Below, piece after piece: positions 23,200 to 33,536 of a stretch of DNA of 64,000 nucleotides. This DNA is from Lunularia cruciata (taxonomy: Eukaryota; Streptophyta; Marchantiopsida; Lunulariales; Lunulariaceae): contig OX419756.1 in assembly GCA_948567375.1 (NCBI GenBank), positions 39,968,552-40,032,551 on the forward strand. Reading direction: 5' to 3'. The notes under the pieces were generated by a model that did no database searches, was not told where the DNA came from, and was given only the letters and a program-made list of their open reading frames with translations. The first letter of the stretch is position 1; every line of letters starts with the position of its first letter. Made by a program: the position numbers and the translations under genes.

Positions 23200-23826
23200 T
23201 GATGTTCCAAGGACATGAGAAACCCCAAGAAAAACATGAGAGAAACACAAGATTTCATCCCTAAATACTTTGATGCCCCAAAGGAACACCTTGTCTATAT
23301 TATATAGCAAAGAAGATCAAAACAAAGGAGCCACACCCTTGGATCAAATGCATGGATTGGTTACATATCATCAAGCTACGTTTAGATTAATTGTACGGAT
23401 CGGTGACATGTTGATCATTGTCCTTTTGGGTTGGTCAACAAATTTTGACCAAAGGGAATCTTTAGAGAATCTTCTTGTAAGAAGCTCAAAATTGCATGAG
23501 TGAGGTACTATTTGAAAGCTCTCAATGAGACAAATGCTCAATTGATACTATTCTAAGCTTCTAATAGGAATATTCTCCAAATATTCCCTTTGTTTAAACT
23601 TGTTTCACCAACCAAATAGGACAGATCCCCCCTAATTCATCCATTTAGGGCCTCTAAAATTGGCTTTGGAGTTTTCATGGTATTTCCGGCCCTTGTCCTA
23701 TTAGTGTAAGTACTTTTTTGGTGACACATCTATTTGATCTTCTTAGATCATCATACGTAACATCACTAAAGATATTCCCAAACCAATTTCAATTGCTAGA
23801 TAATATATCTAGCTAATTGTATTACA
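23200..23826 (-). repeat. L2 LTR, minus orientation
   Basis: 627 bp. The right end reads TATTACA (minus TGTAATA) and the left end corresponds to the end of the L2 LTRs at 26261 and 44098. Internal matches include the region around TGCCCCAAAGGAACACCTTG. The flanking 5-mers differ, so it is not a simple solo LTR; it is probably the 5' LTR of element G. Confidence 0.8.
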
Positions 23827-23993
23827 AGTAAATTCTTAATCTTGTTTATCCAAATTGCAAATACAAGTATCTCCTCCTTCATAGCTTTCATATTATACTT
23901 ATACTTATATACTTGTCTTGTAAAGTGTTATAAAAAATTGACTTTTCTACCAAATTAGGTATGTGTTTTAAATGTATTCTTTTATCGTTTAGC

Positions 23994-24436
23994 TGTCACG
24001 CTATTTGTAGTGTCGCATCTAGATTGCTCGGAAACTAGAGTTGCAGTGATAGTAGTTAGGGGTATTTTAGCAATCACTCATAGACTACTTTCCAACAATC
24101 AGATTTTTTGCTCGGAGTACTTACTTCATGGTGGGATCCATTGTCATTTTGGACCATTGGATGTGCCATCAGCGGGACCGTCAGGGTTTCAAACCTAGCT
24201 TGAGTCCAGGGATATACTTTCAAAGTGCAGCTCCAGAGAGCTCACTTCTCTAATGTTGAGCCTTGGAGTTCGTGGCTATGGTGGACAGAGGCCGGTGAGC
24301 ATCACATAGATTCTTTGAGCTAGAGTGGGTGTGGCTTGACTGTAATCAATGCCTAGTTTTTTGCAATTTACAAAGTGACAAATCAAGTACTGATCTAAGT
24401 TAAGTTGATTCAAGTGGTGTAAATGAACTGATTACA
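23994..24436 (+). repeat. L1 LTR core, left side of element D
   Basis: About 443 bp similar to 33645-34090, the core of the L1 LTR, bounded by TGTCACGC and GATTACA. It lacks both roughly 105-bp terminal arms present in the copies at 12509 and 33537. It defines the left side of element D, although the exact LTR end is unclear. Confidence 0.7.
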
Positions 24437-25529
24437 TTAGAGAAGTGAGGTTAGGGAGAAATTGGGTGCAGGAACTACGAGTGTTGGTGGTATTTCCAAG
24501 CCCGGTGGATCGTTTGTAGCTTGATTGAAGTTCAATTTTTCCTTGGTGTGTAGAAGCTCGTTGATTGATGCAAATTTGGCAATGAGGTAGATAGTGTGCG
24601 GAAGTGTTAGTCAAATTTTGAGCAAAGAGAAGAATTTTTGTCCAATGGTTGTGATTTTGAGCTCAAGAGATGAAAGCAAGACCAATTTATTGTGAGTTGG
24701 GTTCAGAAAGTGAAACAAAAGGTGGAGTTGGGAACCTATCTTCATGAATTTGTGATTTGGAAAAACCCATCATTTCAATTTGGCCCGAGTGGAGATTTAA
24801 CAGAAGATTTGGCGGTCAGCCAACTTTAGGGTTTATGTCAGATTTTACATCAAATTTTTGCTGGAGTTTATGTGAGATTTTGGCCAAATTTGGAGTAGTT
24901 TCAAAGTGGCAAATTTTTTGCCAAAGTTGGAGTAGTTTTGCTAGATTTGGAGAAGGTTTGAAGTGGCAAGAAGAAAGGACCCATTTGGGCATTTAGAGGC
25001 TTTGAGGCATAGGGCTGTGGGCTATGAGAGGCTACAAAGGCCTAGAAGGGCCAGCTAGTTTAAAGTAGATCTTGGTCATTATTTGGCAAAATCTACACAT
25101 CTTGCTAGATTATGCACAACAAGGTTTGACTCCTAGATCTCTGGTTCCTAGATTGGTGCCTAGCAAATTGATCCACCTTCACTTTTTGTCCTATTGATTG
25201 TTTTGTTGTTATCTATACACTTGTAGCTCTGGCTAGGTGAGGCAGTTTAATCTCATTCTTGGTGATCCTAGTAGCTTAGGACATAGATAAGAACTCCTAT
25301 TATGTCAAATACCAAATGGTGGTAGAGTCAATCTTATATTGCTTTATGAGATGGAGTGTTTTTGTTTAGATTTCTTGTGATTGGAACCCCTCCATTCTTT
25401 GCTTCTTGTTTGTGCACCATGTTTGTGTGAGGTGCCTTGAATTTAGAGTGTTGGTGCTTTGGTGTGCTCTAGTGTGCTCTTGGTGGTGAGGCTGGACTGA
25501 TGATTGGTCAGACTACCTTTGTTTCTCTT
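24437..25529 (+). other. Leader of element D
   Basis: GT-rich non-coding stretch between the L1 core and the solo L2 LTR. It may be untranslated leader, or part of a longer LTR if the primer site is at 26364. No supported coding frame was found. Confidence 0.5.
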
Positions 25530-26261
25530 TGTAATACCAAGAGCTAGCCATATGATCTAGATGTGAAATTTGGTTTAGTAACATCTAGAATGATGTTATA
25601 CATGATGGTCAAAATAGATCAGATAGAAGTATCACCAAAAGAGTATTCTACTAATATAGCAGAAACTGAAATAGACTTGAGAACCTTAGAACCAATAGCT
25701 AGACATATGATTTAAAGGTGAGAATTGGTTTTGTAATATCTAAAGGGATGTTACACATGATGGACTAAACATATCAGAAGGAGGTAGCACCAAAAGGGGA
25801 CTTCTACTAATAGAGTAGGAACCGAAATATGCCTAAAATCTTTGAAGGCAATTTCGGAGGCTTAAACGGATGAATTAGGCCTCAAAAATGTGCAAGTTTT
25901 CCCCCCCCCCCCTTCTCTAATAGAGGAAAGGCTGGCCTTCCCCCCGGTTTTTCTCATCAAGAGCTTTCCAATGGTACCTTACTCACGTGATTCTGAGACT
26001 CCTATAGGAAGATTCCCTCCGTTCAAAGCTTGTTTGACCAACCAGCTAGGACCTAGACCGACATGTCACCCATCCAAGTAAGTAATCTAAGGGTGGAGCT
26101 TGCTGACATGTCACCTATCTATGTGCCTAATCCTATGGTGGAGCTTCCTTGGAGTAGATCCTCTTTGTCTATATAATAAAGAGAAGGTGCTCCTTTGGGG
26201 CACCGAATGTTGAGTGTGTAATTTATGTTTCTCTCTCTTCTCTTTTCCTCGGAGTATTACA
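25530..26261 (+). repeat. Solo L2 LTR inserted in the leader of element D
   Basis: 732 bp from TGTAATACC to GTATTACA with the same inverted ends as other L2 copies. It is flanked by CTCTT (25525-25529) and CTCTC (26262-26266), a 4/5 target-site duplication. It contains a poly-C run near 25900 and a TATATAATAAAG box near 26173. No internal domain follows, so it is a recombination product of an older insertion. Confidence 0.85.
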
Positions 26262-26363
26262 CTCTCTAGTGAGGCAAGAAGTGATGACTTGTAGACCGTG
26301 AGAGTGCGTGTTGTGATGGTAGGTTACAGGTCGCCCTTTCCCCTAGTGTAGTTATCTCAATAG

Positions 26364-26376
26364 TGGTATGATCTGC
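26364..26376 (+). promoter_or_regulatory. Possible primer-binding site of element D
   Basis: TGGTATGATCTGC follows ATCTCAATAG and resembles the tRNA-Met primer site TGGTATCAGAGC over its first six bases. If correct, the 5' LTR would extend to about 26357 and the L1 core at 23994 would be only its left part. Confidence 0.4.
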
Positions 26377-27200
26377 AGCAGATGCGGAACCCAACTTTGT
26401 TCACACCTTTCATGGCATGGAATGGATTATTTCAACACTTGGAGAGTCCACGGATGGATGACTATCATGAGTTTAGGAGAGCTCATTTGGAGGAGATTGA
26501 GTTATGGAGATTGTATTAGTCTCCAAACTCTATCTCCATTACTTCAAGCTCAATTCTAGGAGTAGATCTGCTGTACCCACAAGTTCTAGCTTGAGTAACG
26601 TTGGTGGAGCTAGTGGAGGTGCACTAGTTGGAGATAGTGCTACTGAGAGTAGAGGTACCACTATAGGAGGTGGTGTAGTACCGGGATTTAACCTCATGGT
26701 GGAGTTCTTCTAGTGTTTGAAGCAAAACTACCAGGGAGTGCGGACTAACAAGCTGAGGAGCTTGCAAGAGTTCAAGCAAAAGGCTGGAGAGAGCCTACGC
26801 AAGGCATACACTAGCATGAGGCGGCTTATCAATTTCACTCAAGGAGTTCTTGAGGCCCAAGTAGTCCAATTTTTGTATGGGATACTGGATAAGGAGTTGC
26901 GACATAGAGTTCGTGATACTATGTGTTTACATGCTACTTTGGTTACTTTGGCGGTGGTCTTTGGTTTGGTGGAGGAGAGAGTGGTGATATTTGGATTTGG
27001 TAGGGAGACCTCATCCACAGTTGTGACTTCTTCTAGAGTGCACCTCGCCTATTTGGTTTTTGAGGACATGGTGGGAAGCCCAGATCTTATGGAGCGAGTG
27101 GAGGGCCTAGTGGAGCTAGACCCTTACCTTCATTTTTGGGTCAATGAGTGGTAGTGTTGCTTGTTAGACTTGTGGTGGACATCACCATAGGAGAGAGTGT
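26368..27200 (+). pseudogene. Element D gag
   Basis: N-terminal part in shifted frames, then a clean 145-codon block (26717-27154) with LRSLQEFKQKAGESLRKAY and VVQFLYGILDKELRHRVRD, the retrotransposon gag (capsid) signature. A zinc knuckle follows at about 27153-27190 (C, stop, TCGGHHHRREC), one residue short and with an in-frame TAG. Family role: capsid and nucleocapsid. Confidence 0.75.
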
Positions 27201-28085
27201 ACTCAAGGCAGTGGACCTAATACCTCTAGTGCATCACGGCCAGCATAGAGATAGTGTGAGCATTATCATAAATATGGTCACTCTAATGACCAATGATTTG
27301 ACCTACACTTGGAGTTATAGAATGGTAGGGCTACTATGGCAAGTAGTAGAGGAGCTCTAGTTCATAGAGGTTGAGGTAGTAGAGGTGATGGTAGAAGATA
27401 TACACCTAGTTGGGGTGCAATACCTACCCTTACTTTTGATACAACTATGGCTACTTGGATTGACCAGTTGGAGCAAAGATTGGCTAGTATGGTCATTACT
27501 CAAAGGAGATCAGATTTGGGTGTTGAGGTTTCCACCTCATATGTTAGTGATAGAGATGTTTTGGACTTCATGTGTGGAGTAGCATAGGTGGATGCATCTG
27601 TAGTAGTGACTAGGAGTGCAATATGTGCTCCAAAGCCTAGAGGAGCATCAATGGAGTTAGACCCATAGAGAAGAGAGGTTGGGAAGACATGTCAGACTTC
27701 CTAGTCTTTCATGCTCTCTGATGCCCTATAGACATCATCCATGGCTCCTAGACATCCTAGTGCAAATGTGGTAGGTGGTGATGGGGTACATGATGGATTA
27801 CCTACTAGTCAACCACCTGCTACTATACAGATTGAGTCTAGCACAATGTTAGGAGCAGCTCAGCTGATTATGCACTATCCTTTATTTTCAGCCAATGATA
27901 TGTATACATTGGGAGTTGACCCAACCCTAATGTTCAGATTGGCTACCATGCTTTGTGAGAGTAGGGATGATGTGGTTCCTACTACTAGAGCAGAGATGGT
28001 TGATAGTGGAGTTGACTTGGTTGAAGAGCATGGGATCGCTTAGTGACCAATGGTTTATGGCAGTCAGTAGTGGCTAGATTGGAGG
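27201..28085 (+). pseudogene. Element D gag-protease linker
   Basis: Low-complexity Gly/Arg-rich start (about 27350-27400), then readable frames 27385-27600 and 27741-28043 (APRHPSANVVGGDGVHDGLP, later MLGAAQLIMHYPLF). No domain is recognised. The position between the zinc knuckle and the protease suggests the 3' part of Gag or a linker. Confidence 0.5.
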
Positions 28086-28089
28086 AGTT

Positions 28090-28500
28090 GCCAACTAGAA
28101 CGCCCTTTGAGCGAGCACGGTTCACACTTGGTGTTGTCTTATTGGATAACCAACGGGGGATTTTCCATTTGGTGGGACGTTTAGGGAAGGTTTATACACC
28201 ATAGAGAGTCTTATTAGACTCTGGTGCGTAGCCCCTTATGTTGAGGAAGGCTGCAGTTTGGTACAAGTCTAGGGTTACAGAAGACCAATGTGGAGAGGTG
28301 TTCATTTCAGATCCAAACATCTCTAGGTGGGGTTTGACATAATATATCACATGTGGGGAGCTTGTTATCTTGGTTCAACCTGGTCATCTGACTAATAGCT
28401 CGGTGGTGAGAGCTCATGTTATTGCAACAATAGTTGAGTCATATAATGTGCTAGTCGGTGGAGGAGTGTTATACCCTATGGGTTTCAATATTGACTATTG
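28090..28500 (+). pseudogene. Element D aspartic protease domain
   Basis: The active-site segment reads LLDSGA followed by TAG and then PLML (about 28206-28244), matching the D-S-G-A of retropepsins. The TAG replaces what is normally a Gln codon. The rest continues in decayed form to about 28500, just upstream of the methyltransferase domain. Confidence 0.7.
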
Positions 28501-28789
28501 GAGGGAGATAGCCTCCTATAGACCAGGTTGGTAGTTTGGTGAGGGATGAGTATGTTGCCTACCAGTACGTTTCAGTAGTGACAATCTAGGCTCACTACAC
28601 TCCGAGACCATGGCGGCTTCAATTTTTGCTTTTAGTGGTTTTGTTTCTTGGCCTGGTGAGTTATTAGAGGGGAATGCCCATGCAAAGGATACTCCAATAC
28701 CAGAGGAGATCACTCAAATTTGGAGTACAAGTGAGATTGTTCCATCCACCTTGGATGTTCCTTTGTAGAGTTTAGAGGAGACATTGCAA

Positions 28790-29915
28790 TAGCATGCATA
28801 TCAGTTGGTGCAGCATGCTTGGAGTGGAGCCTTTGTACTACAAAGAGATGAGTGTGAGGATGAGCCTCCTAAGTCACCTTGACACCTCTGGATACCACAC
28901 TCATTGCTTGGCAATATCCAATAGAGGGAGTATGTCTATTGGAGTTGTTGGTGGGATTAGCACCGGACTAGCTGCGGTATTACATACAGGTATACTAGTA
29001 CAAAGGTACTTTTATGTGAAGAGAGATGAGACTGCTAGGCGAGTTTGTCTACATCATGTGGCACACTTGGCCTTATCAATATCATGAGTTATTACCAATG
29101 TTAGCAATCAGGGGTTACCAAAAGGTCCTACCAACAGACATTTCTTTGCTGGGGGTGCATGATCTAGAGAGACATAGGCCTATTCATTTGGTGATTTTTG
29201 GATGGCCATGTTAGGGACACACACGTGCTAGCCGAGGTTTGCGTCTTCAGGATCCCCATTCTGGTATGTTTTAGGAGATGTTACGGATACTACAACATCT
29301 CCAAGTTCATCAGTTTGTTTCTCCAACTTAGATTTTGGAGAAGGTCCCTTTGATAGGTGATTCTTGTACCCGGGTAGTGGCAAGTACACATCAAGTTCAT
29401 TCTTGGATGGGACCTACTGTTTTGTTAGATGCAGCCAGAGTGGGATCACGGGCTCATTGTCTTCATCTTTGGTAGACAAACCTCTTACCTAGAGAGGTTC
29501 TACAATGCGCTTATGATGGGATTCAATGACTAGACCACATCATTGTCAATGACATCTTGGATGTTGGGCGTTAGTCTTAGATAGTGGTAGTGGCTGATAG
29601 GTCACCTATGGCAGTGGTGAACCTAGTTGGATAGCCTAGAGTTAAGTTTCACACACTTATGAGTTTCCCATGCTCTCATGCTTTTTGAGAGGGAGGTCTT
29701 GGACTGGTTTAGGACTCATAGTTATAGTAGTTGGTGCAGCCCAATGCTGATGAGAGAGAGATGGTGATGGGTTTTCATATAGGTACTATTGCTATTCCAG
29801 TAATGTCAAAGGCATCCAAGCATCAGGTGTGTTAGGTCAGGTGTGTTAGGTCAGGCTATGGACTTGAACTATTTGACCTGGATTGTGAGTCTTGGTTTGG
29901 CAGAGCAATGTAAGA
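28790..29915 (+). pseudogene. Element D cytosine-5 DNA methyltransferase domain
   Basis: Domain order matches C5-methyltransferases. The SAM-binding motif I is GVVGGISTGLAAVL (about 28941-28982), followed by YVKRDETARR (motif II-like). After a frameshift near 29080, LPTDISLLG is motif III-like. GWPC at 29200-29211 holds the catalytic Cys codon (29209-29211) of motif IV, followed by a TAG where Gln is usual, then GHTRAS. ILEKVP at 29332-29349 is motif VI, with the catalytic Glu at 29338-29340. GSRAHCLHLW at 29443-29472 is motif VIII. MGFHIGT (from 29770) and AMDLN (from 29856) resemble motifs IX-X. Everything from 29083 to the duplication at 29825 is in one frame with stops that mostly look like C-to-T changes. 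The family reaction is transfer of methyl from SAM to cytosine C5. It lies between protease and RT of the same element. Confidence 0.85.
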
Positions 29916-30470
29916 TGTGATTGATAGGCATCATCACTCTGACACTTGTAGGCCTTGTGCCTATCAAGACAATTCAGGCACATGTTAGGGGCAATGGACC
30001 AAGTGGACATGGTATTCTAGGGACACAACCAGTAGCTACTAGGAAGAGTGGTCTACTTGGAGTCCATCTAGGTGAGCGTGGTCTACTTGGATTACACTCT
30101 CGGTCTACTTGGGATGCTGCTAGAGGACATGTGGAGCTTGCAACCAGAGCGAAGGGAGTTTTTCACACGGAGGTTGGGACTTCTAGTAGTTGGGAGCATG
30201 ACACTACTACTCCCAAGGGTCCAATGTAGTAGCTTGTCAGCATGTCTTCCACTCCTACGACAATTATAGAAGATACTTGGGAGCCAGATCTTGGACCTAA
30301 GGTTATAGGAGAGTTTGGAGGTTCTTGAGGAGCTACACGAGTTGTTTTGCCTTCAGTATGAAGGATTTGGGTGCTCTAAAAGGACTTGGTATTTGGATTG
30401 AGCTAAATAGCGATACACTAGTTTTCTGACATCCTTATCAATATAGTGATATGGAGAGGACATTGATTTG
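29916..30470 (+). pseudogene. Element D methyltransferase-RT spacer
   Basis: Links the methyltransferase to the RT. It includes three repeats of GGTCTACTTGG (30049-30110) and acidic or hydrophobic readable segments. Near 30305-30470 the frame leads into the conserved pre-RT region. No separate domain is recognised. Confidence 0.45.
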
Positions 30471-31135
30471 GAGCTGGAGTACTGACCTCTTTGAGGCTGG
30501 TTTGGTGGAGATTTCACATAGAGAGTATGCATCAACTATAATGATGCCAGCCAAGAAGGATATGCATGGCAACTACACAGATAGGCGGATGTGTGGAGAT
30601 TACCGTCCTATCAACCTATAGACTAGGGTTGATTGGTATGCCATGCCTACACCAAAGGAGATCTTTGATACAATCGGGCATGCAAAGGTCTTCAGTACTT
30701 TGGATCTTTGAGCGAGATATCATCAGTTGTCAATCAGAGAGGAGGATAAGTCCAAGATAACATTTTGGGCTATTGATCCTCACGGTAAGGATGTGTTATA
30801 TCACTGGAGATTCTTACTATTTGGGTTAAAGAATGCTCTTGCTGAGTTCCAAAGGGTCATGGATAGGATCCTAGCTGGATTGGATTTTGCTCGGTGCTAT
30901 ATTGATGACATTTTGGTCTATAGCACTACTATGGAGGCGCATGAGAGATATTTGTTGGAGGTGTTTGAGAGGTTGAGATCTCATGGACTCAAATTACATC
31001 TCGGGAAGTGTAGGTTCTTCCATGAGCAGGTTGAGTATTTGAGTCACACTATCTACCTTGGAGGACTTGGTGTTCAGCAGACCAAGGTGGAGGCTATTGC
31101 ACGGATTCCTTGACTTACAGTTGTGAGCAGAGTGC
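30440..31135 (+). pseudogene. Element D reverse transcriptase
   Basis: RT blocks in order: MMPAKKDMHGNYTDRRMCGD (fingers, about 30540-30600), KVFSTLDL with a stop right after it, then a 128-codon open block (30727-31113). That block has HWRFLLFGLKNALAEFQRVM and the active-site RCYIDDILVYS with both Asp codons present, then GLKLHLGKCRFFHEQVEYL. It primes and copies element RNA in the family. Stops at several positions make it inactive. C (10191-10440) is the nearest relative. Confidence 0.9.
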
Positions 31136-31139
31136 AAGC

Positions 31140-31730
31140 ATTCCTTGGGTTGGAAAACTTCTATCACCGTTATGTTAGAGGATTTAATGCCATTGCCAAG
31201 GCCTTGACAAAGCTAATAAACTTACATAAGAGTAGTGTTGGGGAGATGAGCAAGAGAGAGCTTTTGTAGAGCTCAAGGAGAGGTTGACTTTTGCTCCTAT
31301 TTTGAGAAGACCAATCAAAGGACGACTATTTCAGGTTCACATTGATTGGAGTATGTTGGGGCTTGGAGCAATGCTTACCCATCATGATGATGAGGAGAAG
31401 GAGTTTGTGGTGGCTAATGTTAGTCGCTCCAACAATTCAGCGGAGGCATGGTATAGTTCATATGAGGGAGAGTGCTTGGCAGCAGTTTGGGCAGTAGCAC
31501 ATCTTTTATTTTACTTATTTGGTAACCCCTCTACTCTCATCACTGATCATCAGCCACTGAAGTGGTTGATGGAGTTTGACAAGCTTTTAGGGAAGCTTGC
31601 ATGATGGGCTTTGATTTTACAAGAGTATGATTTCACGGTTATTCATAGACCTGGAGTGGTGAATTGTGATGCAAGAGGGTTGAGTAAAAACCCATGTCCC
31701 AGCCAGCAAGATCATACTTAAGCATGTTGG
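31140..31730 (+). pseudogene. Element D RNase H
   Basis: Open block 31284-31604 with FQVHIDWSMLGLGAML (first catalytic Asp region), SSYEGECLAAVWAVAH (catalytic Glu region) and LITDHQPLKWLM (Asp), the three usual RNase H positions. It ends near LSKNP at about 31690. It follows the RT directly, as in all gypsy elements. Confidence 0.88.
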
Positions 31731-31734
31731 CATG

Positions 31735-33060
31735 GGTGAGACACATGAGGAGATGGTGCCATGTTGGCATGCATCTACCTTTCTCTATATATTTTTTGAG
31801 GTTTTGGTGGTATCTCTCTCAACGCATTAAGGAGGAAATATTGAGGTCACAAATCTAGACAATGGAGATAGTGGTACAGTTCAGCAAGACATTCATGATG
31901 ATATCTTAGTGGTGGACTATCTTTGAACTGGTGTTATGGGTGGCATAGTTGGAACCAAGGAGAGAAACTATGTTCTTTAGCAAGCTAGGCAGTTTAGATT
32001 GGAGGGCAAACACCTTTTGCGTGTGTGGGAGGATAGTAGAGTGAGAGTAGTATCACTTCCATCTCAAAGACTACAGTTGGTTTGTCATGCTCATGAGGAG
32101 TTGGGACATTTTGGAGTTAAGCATACATATAGCTTACTCTAGAGTCATTATTGGTGGAGCGGTATGCAGACCAATGTACATTCGTTTGTTGCTAGATGTG
32201 TGGTTTGTGACTAGATGTGTGGTTTGTGACCAAGTTAGAGCATCATTTAATGCTCATATGCCATAGTTGCACCCATTACCTATCATGGGATTGGGATACC
32301 GCTGGAGTTTGGACTTTGGACTTTGGACTTTGGACTTTGGTGGACCTTTATTGTTGATTATGAGACATCATCAATATGTTTTGGTGATGGTGGAGCACTT
32401 CTCCAAGTGGATTGAGTTGGTGGCACTTCTTGACAAGTCTAGTGAATGGATGACTTATTCGTTCCTAGATTGGGTTCTTAGTCATTTTGGTGCACCAGTT
32501 GAGGTTTTGACTGATCAAGGTATAGAGTTCTTGGGAGAGTTTTGGGTTTTGTGTGACAAGGTTTTGATTGATCATCATACTACCTCCCAAGATCACCCTA
32601 AGGCAAATGGCTTAGCAAAGAAAGTGGTTCAGACAGTGAAGAGAGGATTGCAAAAGTATGGTTTGTAGAGAGGCCACGTGGGAGATTGGGATCTCCAGTT
32701 ACCTTGGTTGGCCATGGGCTATCAGTTCAGCCGGCAACCTTACTTACCCTAAATCTTACTATCCTTACTTTCTACTCTATGGACGAGATCCAGATTTACC
32801 TGCAACCATTTGTCAAGACGCTACTATAGTTTTGGACTTGGATGATCCAAATGTATGGATGAGCACATGTTCTCAATGGGTAAAGATCTTTTGGAGAGTG
32901 ATGCCAATGGCCTTTGAAAACTTGGTGATTTCTCATCATTGAGATACCTTACACTATGCTACTATTTGAGAAGGAGGTTATAGAACCCATTGATTTCATC
33001 TGGGGGACTATATATATCTATAGCAGATAGCACTAACAACACTTGATGTTTCAACAAGCC
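31735..33060 (+). pseudogene. Element D integrase
   Basis: Zinc finger at 32085-32230: His pair in CHAHEELGHFGVKH, then CVVCD, with a 19-bp tandem duplication (about 32191-32228) repeating this Cys segment. Catalytic core 32267-32668: Asp1 in WSLDFG, within a region expanded by 9-bp repeats; Asp2 in EVLTDQGIEFLGEF; the third position, codon 32618-32620, is Lys in NGLAKKVVQTVKRGL, where Glu is expected. C-terminal domain 32680-33060. Inactive because of Lys, stops and duplications. Confidence 0.85.
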
Positions 33061-33068
33061 GGACTATC

Positions 33069-33368
33069 TTGAGAGTCGGTGAGGTTATGCCATTTGGAGT
33101 CCTTGTGTTGGAAGGACGTGATGGAGTTGTTTGGGAGTATCATGTGAAAAATTGTGTGCCATGCCACCTCCCAAAAATTGATGGTACTATGGACCCAAGC
33201 TTGGCACTTGTACGTGCATGCTTGAGGTGTATGTCATGTGGCTCTTTTGGTGGAGCTACTATTATGTTAGTGTGTAATAGTTGTTTGAGAGGATGGCATA
33301 TGGCATGTATGACTCCTCCTCTCACGGTGGTTCCTCAAGGACAGTGGTTTTGTCCTAGATGTACTTGA
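33069..33368 (+). pseudogene. Element D C-terminal PHD finger
   Basis: A 99-codon open frame closes the polyprotein. After a short integrase tail (WEYHVKNCVPCHLP) comes a complete PHD finger at 33228-33362. It reads CMSC, 11 residues, CNSC, 4 residues, HMAC, 14 residues, CPRC, giving Cys4-His-Cys3. Trp stands before the His and two residues before the seventh Cys, as in the PHD consensus. A stop follows at 33366. PHD fingers in general bind histone H3 tails. In chromoviruses the same C-terminal position carries a chromodomain, so a targeting role is inferred. All eight zinc ligands are intact although the rest of the element is decayed. Confidence 0.88.
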
Positions 33369-33522
33369 CCTACAGCTAGTTCATCCTTTATATGGTATAG
33401 ATTGCAGACAAGCAACTAATGATGGGGCTTGATAGCACCCGGCCTCTTGATCATTGCGCATCATAAGGTATACTATATACTTGGAGTAGATGACTATCTA
33501 GAGTTAGACAGACCTAACCGCT

Positions 33523-33536
33523 AGCTAGGGGGCAAT
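33523..33536 (+). promoter_or_regulatory. Polypurine tract of element D
   Basis: TAGGGGGCAAT directly precedes the LTR start TGTGGCACTTTAG at 33537; element C has GGAGGCGAG in the same place. This is the usual second-strand primer position. Confidence 0.6.

Noticed and set aside
24487-24504. Primer-site-like TGGTATTTCCAAGC after the left L1 core
   Set aside because: Only the first six bases fit, and it lies 50 bp from the core end; the motif at 26364 is at least as good, so neither is firmly called here.
25896-25912. Poly-C run as a possible structural or regulatory element
   Set aside because: It is inside the L2 LTR where other copies have shorter C-rich runs; simple length variation.
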